A program made the position numbers and the translations under genes. A DNA stretch of 64,000 bases from Betaproteobacteria bacterium (GTDB lineage Bacteria > Pseudomonadota > Gammaproteobacteria > Burkholderiales > WYBJ01). Location of the stretch: contig WHTS01000015.1 in assembly GCA_009377585.1 (NCBI GenBank), positions 22,230 through 86,229 of the forward strand, given 5' to 3'. Of the stretch, positions 39,628 to 50,539 are shown piece by piece (positions within the stretch are counted from its first letter, which is position 1; every line of letters starts with the position of its first letter). Under the pieces are notes generated by a model, which was not told where the DNA came from, searched no databases, and was given only the letters and a program-made list of their open reading frames with translations.

Positions 39628-40191
39628 ATGATCGACCTCTGGCTGGAAATGCACGCCCAGACGCATCACAACGCGCAGGGCATTGCGTCCGGCCACTACG
39701 ATGTGGCGCTCACGCCCTATGGGCGCGAGCAGGCGCAAACGCTCTTGCGCCAGCGCTATGCGCAGCAGAACTTCGATGCGGCTTATGCATCGAACACTCA
39801 GCGCGCGTACGACACGGCCTACCTCATGTTCGCGGATCGGCCGATTTCGTTGCTCCAGGACGCGCGGCTACGCGAATGCGATTACGGCATCTACGAGGGC
39901 CGCCCGAGACAGGAGATGGAGGCCGCCCGCATGGCCGCGATCCATGCGCCGTATCCCAACGGCGAGAGCTACGACCAGGTCGTGCAACGGATGCGAAGCT
40001 TTCTAACCGACGTCGCCGAGCGCCACGGCGGCCACAGCCTCATGCTCATCGGCCACGCGGCCACGCTGTTCTCGCTGGAGCACTTGGCGCACGACCGGCC
40101 GCTCGATGCGACGGTGGGCATGTGGCCCGAACGGCCGTGGCGGTATGCGTTGTCCTCGAATGGCCTGGTTCTGCGGCCGCACACGCGCTGA
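39628..40191 (+). CDS. Histidine phosphatase family protein with altered RHG motif
   Basis: From the ATG at 39628 this is a 187-aa phosphoglycerate-mutase-like protein. The usual R-H-G-E-T reads M8-H9-A10-Q-T, so the nucleophilic His is kept but the phosphate-binding Arg and the Gly are replaced. Other family marks remain: SGHYDVALTPYGREQA, SNTQRAYDTAY, LRECDYGIYEG, LMLIGHAATLFSLEH. Activity may be weak or on an unusual substrate. An in-frame ATG at 39553 would add 25 residues without homology; neither start has a clear Shine-Dalgarno sequence. It follows the RES toxin and converges with the asparaginase gene. Confidence 0.75.
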   Translation: MIDLWLEMHAQTHHNAQGIASGHYDVALTPYGREQAQTLLRQRYAQQNFDAAYASNTQRAYDTAYLMFADRPISLLQDARLRECDYGIYEGRPRQEMEAARMAAIHAPYPNGESYDQVVQRMRSFLTDVAERHGGHSLMLIGHAATLFSLEHLAHDRPLDATVGMWPERPWRYALSSNGLVLRPHTR

Positions 40192-40225
40192 GCGCCCGGG
40201 TTGTCGCGTCGGCGGGAATCGATGG

Positions 40226-41263
40226 CTACTCGTCAGCGTAGATCTTTACGATCGGGTCGCCATCCGGCCCGACATGCCCTCGGTACATGCCCGCGGTATT
40301 GAACGGCATGGCAAAGCGGCCGTTGCGATCGAGCGCGATCACGCCCCCGGTACCGCCGAGCGATGCGAGCTGCTCGTGCACCACGTGCTTCGCGGCGCGC
40401 TCGACCGTCCAGCGCCGATGCTCGATGAGCGCCGAGACAGAGAAAGCGGCCAGCGTGCGCATGAAGTACTCACCTTCGCCCGTGCCGGAAACGGCGACCG
40501 TCGCATTGTTCGCATAAGTTCCGGCGCCGATCGTCGGCGTGTCGCCCACGCGTCCGCTCATCTTGTCGTTGCGCCCGCCGGTCGAGGTGGCCGCGGCGAG
40601 ATTGCCGTTTGCGTCCAGTGCCACCGCGCCGACCGTTCCATGCTTGTCGGACTCGGTGGCCGGATCGCGCTGCTGCGCGGCGGCCGCGTGCCGCACGCGT
40701 TGCAGCGCATCGAAGCGGCGCTCGGTGTAAAAGTAATCGGGCTCGACGATCGCGAGGCCATGTGCGCGCGCGAGCGCCTCTGCGCCGTGCCCGGCCAGCA
40801 TGACATGCCGGGTTTGCTCCATGACGAGCCGCGCCAGCAGCACCGGATTCTTGACCGTCGTGACGAGCGTCGCGGCGCCTGCGCGCAGCATTGCGCCGTC
40901 CATGACCGCGGCCTCCAGCTCGTTGCTGCCCTCGGCCGTGAAGACCGCTCCGCGCCCGGCGTTGAAGAGCGGATCGTCCTCGAGCACGCACACGGCCGCG
41001 GCCACGGCGTCGAGGCTGCTCCCGCCGCGAGCCAGGATCTCGCGGCCCGCCGCCAGCGCGGTCGTCATGCCGTCGCGGTAGGCACGCTCCGTTGCCGGCG
41101 TCATGTCCGAGCGCTCGATGACGCCCGCGCCGCCGTGCACGAGGAGCACGAAAGCCCTGCCCTTGCCGCTCACGGAGTCCGCCCGCTTGGTCGCGGCAGA
41201 TGAGTGTGCGCCTTCGTTCATCGTCATCCGCGGAGTGCGGCCCAAACCAGCGCGTGGCGACAT
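40226..41263 (-). CDS. Isoaspartyl peptidase / L-asparaginase (Ntn hydrolase, plant type)
   Basis: This 345-aa precursor shows VHGGAGVI, AGREILARGGSSLDAVAAAV and DPLFNAGRGAVF in the alpha chain, and the autocleavage site HGTVGAVALD, where T210 becomes the N-terminal nucleophile of the beta chain. TSTGGRNDKMSGRVGDTPTIGAG follows as expected. The enzyme hydrolyses isoaspartyl dipeptides and asparagine. The ATG at 41263 directly follows the upstream TAG, which suggests coupling; ATGs at 41227 and 41221 are alternatives. No signal peptide is evident, so it is likely cytoplasmic. Confidence 0.88.
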   Translation of the reverse strand: MSPRAGLGRTPRMTMNEGAHSSAATKRADSVSGKGRAFVLLVHGGAGVIERSDMTPATERAYRDGMTTALAAGREILARGGSSLDAVAAAVCVLEDDPLFNAGRGAVFTAEGSNELEAAVMDGAMLRAGAATLVTTVKNPVLLARLVMEQTRHVMLAGHGAEALARAHGLAIVEPDYFYTERRFDALQRVRHAAAAQQRDPATESDKHGTVGAVALDANGNLAAATSTGGRNDKMSGRVGDTPTIGAGTYANNATVAVSGTGEGEYFMRTLAAFSVSALIEHRRWTVERAAKHVVHEQLASLGGTGGVIALDRNGRFAMPFNTAGMYRGHVGPDGDPIVKIYADE

Positions 41264-42433
41264 CTACGGGCGGCCGACGATGCCCATCCAGTATTGCGTC
41301 CTCGTGTTCGACTCCACGTCGTAGGTACGTGCGTGATCGAGCTTGCCATCCGCGCGGACGCGAAACACGCTGAGCGAGGCCGGCACGGTTTTCACCGCCG
41401 AGCCCTCGCGAACCTTGGTGGGCTTGATGCTTGCTGCAACCATGAGTCGTCCGCTCGGATCGAACGCGAACGTGCGCACGTGGTAGGAGCGCGTGTCGGC
41501 GTGCTGGATGAGCTTGGGCTCGCCGCTCGCGGGATCGATCGCGAACACCGCAATGCTGTTCTCGCCGCCGCCGAATACCTTCTGCCCCTCGTGCTCCACG
41601 GTGTAGTCGGCGCGGTTGGCGACGTAGACGAAGCGGCCGTTGGGATGCACGTGGATGGCGCCGGCGAGCTGGCGCGGTCTTGCGTTAGCGCGATCGGCCA
41701 GCATATCGCAGGTAAACGCTGCCGCCGGTTCGATGCGGTCGTCCGGATAGCGGAACATGTAAAGCTGGCTGCGCCGTTCGTCGGAAACATACAGCCAGGG
41801 CCTTTCCGGATGAAAATCGATGTGGCGCGGTCCGAAGCCGTAGCCGCCGTTGGGCGCTACGACGTGCGGGCTCGACAGGACGCCGTTGTCGAATGCGAAC
41901 GAGCGCAGTGCACCGGGATCTTCGGCCTTGCCGTGCGCCGCGCTGTTGCCACGATCGACGTCCACCACCGTGCAGCCCGAAGACATCACGCGCACCTGGT
42001 GGGGATAGATGCCGAAATCGAGCCCGTCGGGCTGTTTTACTTCGGCGCCGATCGTGCCATCGGCATCGATGCGATGGATCGTGATGCCCGGTACGGGGAT
42101 GTTGTGAATGTTGACGGCGTAGTTTCCGGCATGGTCGAGGCACATGTGAACCGCGCGCTGACGCAGCGGTGCCGGCTCGCCATGCGCTGTGAGCGCGCCG
42201 GTGGCCGGATCGATGCGGCAGGCGCTCACATGGTTGCAGTCGGCCTTCAACCCCGCTCCGCGATTGCTGGTCGTGACGTAGAGATAACGCCGGGACGGAT
42301 GCGGCCAGGCATACTGAACGAGGGACGGCACCCGGATCGAACCGCGTTGCGTGAGCGTCGCCGCCTCGACATCGACTTCGTAATGCGTGATCTCTTCGTC
42401 TACGGCACTATACAGATGCGCTGTCGTGGTCAC
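41264..42433 (-). CDS. Lactonase family protein (6-phosphogluconolactonase-like beta-propeller)
   Basis: This 389-aa protein is a seven-bladed propeller of the YbhE/Pgl cycloisomerase type, with repeated blade text such as YAWPHPSRRYLYVTTS, HIDFHPERPWLYVSDE, IHVHPNGRFVYVAN and FAFDPSGRLMVAAS. Family members hydrolyse sugar lactones or muconolactones; the substrate here is unknown. The GTG at 42433 is chosen because AAGAGG lies 9 bases upstream and the longer frame lacks homology. It is translationally coupled (TAG-ATG) to the asparaginase gene. Confidence 0.85.
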   Translation of the reverse strand: MTTTAHLYSAVDEEITHYEVDVEAATLTQRGSIRVPSLVQYAWPHPSRRYLYVTTSNRGAGLKADCNHVSACRIDPATGALTAHGEPAPLRQRAVHMCLDHAGNYAVNIHNIPVPGITIHRIDADGTIGAEVKQPDGLDFGIYPHQVRVMSSGCTVVDVDRGNSAAHGKAEDPGALRSFAFDNGVLSSPHVVAPNGGYGFGPRHIDFHPERPWLYVSDERRSQLYMFRYPDDRIEPAAAFTCDMLADRANARPRQLAGAIHVHPNGRFVYVANRADYTVEHEGQKVFGGGENSIAVFAIDPASGEPKLIQHADTRSYHVRTFAFDPSGRLMVAASIKPTKVREGSAVKTVPASLSVFRVRADGKLDHARTYDVESNTRTQYWMGIVGRP

Positions 42434-42640
42434 TTCGATGCCTCTTGCGATGGTTGAGGTATTGCATCCGGCTGCGGACCGGGGCGTTCGTGCGAGAGTG
42501 CGTTCGATTCTCCGACCAAGTGGCCAGCGTGTAAACGCACCTTTCGCGACCACGCTGCCGCACGCGCCGTGCGGACGGGATTCAATCCGCTCCGGAAGCT
42601 TTACCGAATCCGGCTGCTATCCGAACGTGCCGCAGCCTAT

Positions 42641-42834
42641 TATTGATCGTTCCGTATTGGACGACGGGTCCAATACGGACAGGACGCTCCCCTCTCCCCC
42701 CGGGAGAGGGGTTGGGGGGTGAGGCCGGGAATTCGCGAACCATGGTTCGCGCCGGCCGAACGGCATCGGCCTGCATGCCGATGCGCGCACTGCAAGTGAG
42801 GGTCGGGCGTGACATGAAATAGGAACGCTCGATA
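42641..42834 (+). repeat. MITE-like element, copy 3 (194 bp) with internal extra segment
   Basis: The ends match copies 1 and 2: TATTGATCGTTCC at the start and GGAACGCTCGATA at the end. Relative to them, about 78 extra bases sit inside after GGTGAGG. They contain a perfect palindrome CGCGAACCATGGTTCGCG and an inverted repeat GCATCGGC...GCCGATGC. The 456-bp gap between the lactonase and the holin-like gene holds this element and otherwise only presumed promoter sequence. Confidence 0.8.
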
Positions 42835-42889
42835 GGATAGCGAGTTGCGATCACAAGGCGGGCGGCGCCGGCAACCTGGGAGACGAACG

Positions 42890-43264
42890 ATGCTGGGATT
42901 CCTCTTACGCACTGCGATCAGCGCTCTGGCGTTGTGGGTCGCCGACGAGATCTTCGCGGGCATGCGCTTCGATTCGGCCTCGCAGCTGATCGTCGCGGCC
43001 ATCCTTCTCGGCATCGTGAACGGGCTCGTGCGACCGTTGGCCTTCATCCTGACGTTGCCGATCACGTTGGTGACGCTGGGATTGTTCCTGCTGATATTGA
43101 ACGCCGCCATGCTGGGGCTCGTAGCGCTCATCGTGCCGGGGTTCCAGCTCTCCGGCTTCTGGACCGCGGTCGGTGCGGCGCTGATCGTCAGTCTCGTTTC
43201 GTGGGTCGCAACCAGCATGATCGGCTCCAACGGCAAGATGGAGGTTTTTGTTTCGCGGCGGTGA
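42890..43264 (+). CDS. Phage-holin-like (DUF360 type) membrane protein
   Basis: This 124-aa protein has four membrane segments (about residues 3-20, 32-52, 58-83 and 87-112) and the family phrases FLLRTAISALALWVADEIF, LGIVNGLVRPLAFILTLPITLVTLGLF and LNAAMLGL. Despite the holin name these are chromosomal membrane proteins of unknown function. GGGAGA lies upstream of the ATG. It is followed by the alarmone hydrolase gene after 80 bp. Confidence 0.85.
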   Translation: MLGFLLRTAISALALWVADEIFAGMRFDSASQLIVAAILLGIVNGLVRPLAFILTLPITLVTLGLFLLILNAAMLGLVALIVPGFQLSGFWTAVGAALIVSLVSWVATSMIGSNGKMEVFVSRR

Positions 43265-43344
43265 ACTGCCGTGCGAGCTCGTATTTTTCCAAGGTACGGT
43301 TGATTGCTCCGGAACTGCGTTGACCGCTGCAGGCAAGGAATGTC

Positions 43345-43872
43345 ATGACCATTGCTCTCGTATTGAAAGCCGCCGAGTTCGCGGCCGAAAAGCACCGTCA
43401 CCAGCGGCGCAAGGATGCTCACGCTTCCCCCTACATCAATCATCCGATCGCATTGGCCAAGCTGCTGGCCAATGAAGGCGGCATCTCCGACGCCGATGTG
43501 CTCTGCGCGGCACTCCTGCACGACACGATCGAGGATACCGAGACGACAGCCGAGGAGTTGCGCGCGAAATTCGGCGAGGTCATCACGGACATCGTGCTGG
43601 AGGTGACGGACGACAAGTCGCTCTCCGGGCCCGAGCGCAAGCGCTTGCAGGTCGAGCATGCGCCGCACGCCTCGCACCAGGCCAAGCTGGTGAAGCTTGC
43701 CGACAAGATCTGCAACTTGCGCGACCTGCTGCATGCGCCGCCCGCGAACTGGTCGCTCGAGCGCAAGCGAGCGTACTTCCATTGGGCCGCGCAGGTTGTG
43801 GCTGGCGCGCGGGATGCGCACCCGGGGTTGGCAGCCACCTTCGACGCGTTGTGTGACCGTTGTCCGCAGTAG
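43345..43872 (+). CDS. Small alarmone hydrolase-like HD domain protein (MESH1 type)
   Basis: This 175-aa protein is the stand-alone HD domain of the RelA/SpoT group: HP at H33-P34, LLHDTIEDTETT with H59-D60, and VKLADKICNLRDL supplying the conserved Asp/Asn. There is no synthetase or TGS domain. Small proteins of this type hydrolyse (p)ppGpp or NADPH in a Mn-dependent way. AGGCAAGGAA precedes the ATG. Neighbouring genes do not define its role further. Confidence 0.88.
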   Translation: MTIALVLKAAEFAAEKHRHQRRKDAHASPYINHPIALAKLLANEGGISDADVLCAALLHDTIEDTETTAEELRAKFGEVITDIVLEVTDDKSLSGPERKRLQVEHAPHASHQAKLVKLADKICNLRDLLHAPPANWSLERKRAYFHWAAQVVAGARDAHPGLAATFDALCDRCPQ

Positions 43873-44016
43873 CGGCTCGCTGGTCGCTAGTCGTGCTTGA
43901 CCCGGGATAGCTATCCGTGGCGCGGCGCGTCGAGCGGCGGCGCGGGCTGAATGCAGGCCAGGGCCTCGCGTCGTTGCACCGATAATCCAGCTGATCGAAG
44001 AACAAGGGAGAAGCGC

Positions 44017-45666
44017 ATGGAAGCCGTCGGGAACGTCCTGATTTTTCTTCTCGCGGTGGTCGCGAGCACGTTCCTCGTGCGGCTGTTGCCGATCAAGCTC
44101 CCGCTGCCTTTGCTGCAGATCGCGTTGGGCGCCTGCCTTGCATGGCTTGGACTCGGGGTGCGGCTCGAACCGCATCTGTTCCTGCTGGTCTTCATTCCGC
44201 CGCTGCTCTTCCTGGACGGCTGGCGCATTCCAAAAGGCGCCTTCTTCCGCGACTGGAAGCCGATCCTCGCGCTGGCCATCGGACTGGTGGTGTTTACCGT
44301 GATCGGCATGGGCTATTTCATCCATTGGCTGGTCCCGGCGGTGCCGCTCGCGGTTGCCTTCGCGCTCGCCGCGATCCTCTCGCCCACCGATCCGGTTGCG
44401 GTGAGCGCGATGACCGCCGCCACGCCGCTGCCCTCGCGCCTGATGCACATCCTGGAAGGCGAATCGCTGCTGAACGACGCGACCGGGCTGGTGTGCTTCA
44501 GCTTCGCGGTCGCCGCCGCGCTGACCGGGGAATTCTCGGTGGGCAGCGCGTCCGTGAGCTTCCTGGCGGTCGCCGGCGGCGGCGTGCTGGTCGGCATCGC
44601 CGTCATCTGGATCATCGGCATGCTCAATCGCGGGCTGGTGCGCTATGCCGGCGAGGAGCCGGCATCACAGGTGCTCATCAGCCTGCTGATTCCGTTTGCC
44701 GCCTACATGGCGGCCGAGCACTTGCACGTCTCCGGCATCCTCGCCGCCGCGGTTGCGGGCATCGCGATGCACTACAACGAGCTGTCCGGGCCTGCGCTCG
44801 CCATCACGCGCATGCAGCGAACCGCCGTCTGGGACACGGTGCAGGTCGCGCTCAACGGTGTCATCTTCGTGTTGCTGGGCGAGCAGCTTCCGGCGATGCT
44901 GGCGAGCCTGCCGCGTGTCGCCGCCGAGGTCGGAGCCGGCAGCGGCTGGCATCTTCTGGGCTACATGGCGTTGATCACGCTCGGGCTTGGCGCGCTGCGC
45001 TTCTTCTGGGTGTGGATAGCGATCATGGCGACGGTATTCCGCGCGGCCTGGCGCGGCGAAACCCGGACCGCGCCTGCCACGCGCCTTCTGGCCGTGACGG
45101 CGGCTGCGGGCGTGCGCGGTGCGATCACGCTGGCCGGCGTTCTCACCCTGCCGCTGCTCATGCCGGACGGCTCGCCGTTTCCCGCGCGCGATGCGGCCAT
45201 CTCGATTGCGATGGGTGTGATCCTGTTCTCGCTGCTGATCGCGAGCGTCGGCATGCCGTTGCTGACCCGCGGCCTCACCGCGGATCTGCCGCGCAAGGCG
45301 CGCACCGGTGGCGAGATCCATGCGCGCATTGCGTCCGCCGAGGCCGCCATTCGCCGCATCGAGGCGCTCTCGGAACAGCCCACCGGATCGAAGGACGAGA
45401 CTAGCGTGCGCGCCGAGGCGGCCGCGCATCTGCTCGACGTCTACCGCCGGCGCCTGCAATACGGTGATCTCAGCGGTGAAGACGCGACCGACATGCAACG
45501 GTTGCTCGACGCCGAGCGTCGCCTGCGCCGGGAGGCGCTCAAGGCCGAGCGCGACGAACTGTACGACCTGCGCCGCTCGAATACCATCGACGACACCGTG
45601 TTCAGGCACCTCGTGCACGAGATCGACCTCATGGAGTCGAGCCTCTCGCGCGGCGGGAAACACTGA
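44017..45666 (+). CDS. CPA1 family Na+/H+ antiporter
   Basis: This 549-aa protein has about twelve membrane helices, a CPA1 core motif SPTDPVAVSAM (residues 122-132) and EGESLLNDATGLV (residues 147-159), where the Asn-Asp pair at 153-154 carries ion translocation. Arg in AGVRGAITLAG further on is also typical. The last about 120 residues form a cytoplasmic helical tail with REALKAERDEL-type text, as in YjcE-like antiporters. It exchanges Na+ or K+ for protons at the inner membrane. AGGGAG precedes the ATG. Confidence 0.9.
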   Translation: MEAVGNVLIFLLAVVASTFLVRLLPIKLPLPLLQIALGACLAWLGLGVRLEPHLFLLVFIPPLLFLDGWRIPKGAFFRDWKPILALAIGLVVFTVIGMGYFIHWLVPAVPLAVAFALAAILSPTDPVAVSAMTAATPLPSRLMHILEGESLLNDATGLVCFSFAVAAALTGEFSVGSASVSFLAVAGGGVLVGIAVIWIIGMLNRGLVRYAGEEPASQVLISLLIPFAAYMAAEHLHVSGILAAAVAGIAMHYNELSGPALAITRMQRTAVWDTVQVALNGVIFVLLGEQLPAMLASLPRVAAEVGAGSGWHLLGYMALITLGLGALRFFWVWIAIMATVFRAAWRGETRTAPATRLLAVTAAAGVRGAITLAGVLTLPLLMPDGSPFPARDAAISIAMGVILFSLLIASVGMPLLTRGLTADLPRKARTGGEIHARIASAEAAIRRIEALSEQPTGSKDETSVRAEAAAHLLDVYRRRLQYGDLSGEDATDMQRLLDAERRLRREALKAERDELYDLRRSNTIDDTVFRHLVHEIDLMESSLSRGGKH

Positions 45667-45671
45667 GGCCT

Positions 45672-47787
<2,116 letters not shown>

Positions 47788-47936
47788 GGCGCGAGTTTGA
47801 TCGTTCGACGCAAAAAGCAATTGCGCAGCGCTGCGACCACGGTATATGGTTCATGCATGCGGCCCGCGCCGGGATTGCGGTGCAAAGTCCGCGATGCGCG
47901 TGCTGCACAGGGGCGCACGCGACCGGAGGAGAACCG

Positions 47937-49130
47937 ATGAATCTGACGCTGACCGAGGAGCAACGCGCCTGGCAAGCGAAAGCGCGCGAATTCGCGCGCG
48001 AGGTCATCGCGCCCATATCGCTCGCCCGTGATCGCGTTCCTGGCGGGCACGAACCGTTCGACTGGGACATCATCCGCCAGGGCTCGAAGCTCGGCTTGCG
48101 CACGGCCGTGGTCGCGAAGGCATGGGGCGGCCACGGCATCGACTTCGTCACCCAGGCGCTGGTCATCACCGAGCTCGCCAAGGGCGACAGCGCTATCGCC
48201 AAGACTTTCAGCCAATGCTGGAAGTGGAGCCACATGATGGCTGCGGTATGCACGCCGGATCAGCAGCAACGCTTTCTGGCGGCATTCGTCGAGGACGACA
48301 CCTACCTGCTGGGCCATGCGGGCACCGAGCCCAATGCCGGCTCCGATCACCGTCTTCCGCCCGACGACGATCCGCGCTGGGGCTGGAAGTTGAAGGCCGA
48401 GCCGCACGGCGACGAATGGATCCTGAATGGCGAGAAGTGTTTCATCGCCAATGGCGGCGTGGCGAAGCTCTACTTCGTCAGCACGCGCACCAACCCGCAC
48501 GTGAGCCAGCGCGAAGGCAGCACGGAATTCCTCGTTCCCATCGATACGCCGGGCCTTCGCATCGGCACGATCTTCAACAAGAGCGGCTGGCGCTTCTACC
48601 AGAACGGCGAGCTGATCTTCGAAGACGCACGCGTGCCGCACGCGAATATCGTCGGTAAGGTGAACGGCGGCTTCGATCTGCGCACGGGAACCTCGGCGCC
48701 CTTCGGCGACCTGGAGCTCGGAGCCAATGCGCTCGGCATCTGCGACTGCGCCATCGAGCAGGCAACGCGAGAGGCGCGCACGCGCTGGCCCGGATCGGCG
48801 TACTTCAAGAACAACCAGGCGATCCAGTTGAAGCTCTCGGAGATGCACATGCTGGCCGAGGCGTTGCGCTCGTTCGTGCTGCGGGTGGCGATGGAGGCGG
48901 ACGACAAGAGCGCGCATCACGGCTCGATCAACCACCTGCTGCTGCAGAACTTCGCCACCGAAGCGGTGCAGCGTGTGACCGCGCTCAATCTCGACATCCA
49001 CGGCGGCGCGGGCGCGATGGAGATGGATGCGGCCGCCGACAAGCTCGCCCGTGATGCGGTCATCTGGACCCATCTCGCGGGCGATTCGGTGCAGCGTATG
49101 AAATCCGTGCGGCGGCTGAAGTGGAATTGA
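47937..49130 (+). CDS. Acyl-CoA dehydrogenase
   Basis: This 397-aa protein has the full acyl-CoA dehydrogenase layout: helical N-terminus (LTEEQRAWQAKAREFAREVIAP), mid beta domain (LGHAGTEPNAGSDHRLPPDD, WILNGEKCFIANGGVAKLYFV), and C-terminal helices with LDIHGGAGAMEMD. FAD-dependent oxidation of an acyl-CoA is expected, though the substrate is unknown. GGAGGAGAACC precedes the ATG. A second acyl-CoA dehydrogenase gene follows 149 bp later, suggesting one catabolic operon. Confidence 0.9.
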   Translation: MNLTLTEEQRAWQAKAREFAREVIAPISLARDRVPGGHEPFDWDIIRQGSKLGLRTAVVAKAWGGHGIDFVTQALVITELAKGDSAIAKTFSQCWKWSHMMAAVCTPDQQQRFLAAFVEDDTYLLGHAGTEPNAGSDHRLPPDDDPRWGWKLKAEPHGDEWILNGEKCFIANGGVAKLYFVSTRTNPHVSQREGSTEFLVPIDTPGLRIGTIFNKSGWRFYQNGELIFEDARVPHANIVGKVNGGFDLRTGTSAPFGDLELGANALGICDCAIEQATREARTRWPGSAYFKNNQAIQLKLSEMHMLAEALRSFVLRVAMEADDKSAHHGSINHLLLQNFATEAVQRVTALNLDIHGGAGAMEMDAAADKLARDAVIWTHLAGDSVQRMKSVRRLKWN

Positions 49131-49157
49131 AGTGGAAACCACCCCGTCCGCGAGTCG

Positions 49158-49250
49158 CATCCCGCCCCTCCTTGAAAAGGAGGGGAACGTAGATTCTCCC
49201 CTCCTCTCACGAGGAGGGGTGGCGCAAAGCGCCGGGGTGGTGTGGTTGCT
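49158..49250. repeat. REP-like repeat (CCCCTCCT...AGGAGGGG and CCGGGGTGGTGTGGTTG tail)
   Basis: Two hairpins, CCCCTCCTTGAAAAGGAGGGG and CCCCTCCTCTCACGAGGAGGGG, are followed by GGCGCAAAGCGCC and a GGGGTGGTGTGGTTG tail. The second hairpin plus tail matches, in opposite orientation, the sequence at 63888-63942 near the right end of the window. Confidence 0.75.
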
Positions 49251-49279
49251 CCCGATAGAACGCTGAAGGAATCGGCACG

Positions 49280-50539
49280 ATGTACGACCTGCGACTGACG
49301 CCCGAGCAGCTCGAGATCCGCGACACCGTGCGCGATTTCGTCGAGCACGAAGTGAAACCCGTGATACTCAACGCAGATCGCCTGCAGGCGCTGGAGCACC
49401 CGCTGCCGCTCGAGCTCGTACGCAAAGCGTCCGCCCTCGGACTGCGTGCCCTGCGGCTATCCGAAGAGGCAGGAGGCGCCAATGCCGACGCACTCACCTG
49501 CTGCATCGTCCTCGAAGAGTTGGCGGCCGGCGACGCGCACATCGCAGCCACCCTGGGTGAAACGGCGCGCCTTGGGGGCGGGCTCTTCGAAGGCGCGATG
49601 ACACCGCGCCAGCGTGATCGCTACCTGCCGCGCTTTCTCGACGACGACGATTTTCACCTCGCCTGCGCCGGGCGCGATCCCGAGGCCGACGTGGGTTGGG
49701 GCTACCACCGGCCGGCATCCGTCGCTGCGGGCGTGACGCTCACCGCGACGCGACAGTCGAACGGCGACTGGCTGCTCGAGGGTACGGCTCGGTTCGTGGT
49801 CAATGCGCCGCTGGCGAAGCTCTTCGTCGTGGCGGCGGCGGTAAAGGATGAGGCGGATCGAACGATCGGGCTGCTGGTGCCCCGGGAGTGCGCCGGGCTC
49901 GTGATCCGGGATGCTCAGGCGCGCGGCGAAGCGCAGGGGACGCCGAAGCTCGCCTGGTATCACGGCGTGCGCGGTCATCTCGAATTCACCCATTGCCGCA
50001 TTCCCGCCGATCAAGTGCTCGAATCGCAACCCGCCGCACGGTTGCACGACGCGCATAGCGACGGTCGCGGCGCGCCGCTCACGCAGGCAATCAACCTCGG
50101 CGTCGGCCGCGCGGCGTGCGAAGCGGCAGTGGCTTACGCCAAGCTGCGGGTCCAGGGCGGACGGCCGATCATCGAGCACCAGGCGATCGGAAGCATCCTC
50201 GCCGATGTCGCGGTCCGTCTGCATGTTGCGCGCAGCATCGTCTGGCAAGCGGCCTGGGCTGCCGACCATGCCGATGCCTATACCGAACGCAGCCTGCCCG
50301 ACATGCCGCTGGAAACGATCGCCAGAGTCTACACCGCGCAAGCGGTGCACGAAGCCGTCGAGCTTGCCGCCGAATGCTTCGGCGCCATGGGTGTCATGCG
50401 CGACATGCCGCTGCACAAGTACCTGCACGACGCGCGCATCTTCCTGCAATCGGGATCGAGCAACACCACGGCCAGGTTTCGTGTTGCCGAAGCGCTCGCC
50501 GGCTATCGTCGTCCCGACGTGTCAACGCACTGCGCATGA
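49280..50539 (+). CDS. Acyl-CoA dehydrogenase
   Basis: This 419-aa paralogue of the preceding gene keeps the family order: LTPEQLEIRDTVRDFVEHEVKP at the start, FHLACAGRDPEADVGWG in place of the usual TEP motif, WLLEGTARFVVNAPLAKLFVV, QAINLGVGRAACEAAVAYAKLR, AIGSILADVAVRLHVARSIVWQAAW, and ECFGAMGVMRDMPLHKYLHDARIFLQSGSSN near the end. The second paralogue may act with the first as a heteromer; this is inference. Its stop overlaps the ATG of the isopropylmalate-dehydrogenase-like remnant. Confidence 0.9.
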   Translation: MYDLRLTPEQLEIRDTVRDFVEHEVKPVILNADRLQALEHPLPLELVRKASALGLRALRLSEEAGGANADALTCCIVLEELAAGDAHIAATLGETARLGGGLFEGAMTPRQRDRYLPRFLDDDDFHLACAGRDPEADVGWGYHRPASVAAGVTLTATRQSNGDWLLEGTARFVVNAPLAKLFVVAAAVKDEADRTIGLLVPRECAGLVIRDAQARGEAQGTPKLAWYHGVRGHLEFTHCRIPADQVLESQPAARLHDAHSDGRGAPLTQAINLGVGRAACEAAVAYAKLRVQGGRPIIEHQAIGSILADVAVRLHVARSIVWQAAWAADHADAYTERSLPDMPLETIARVYTAQAVHEAVELAAECFGAMGVMRDMPLHKYLHDARIFLQSGSSNTTARFRVAEALAGYRRPDVSTHCA

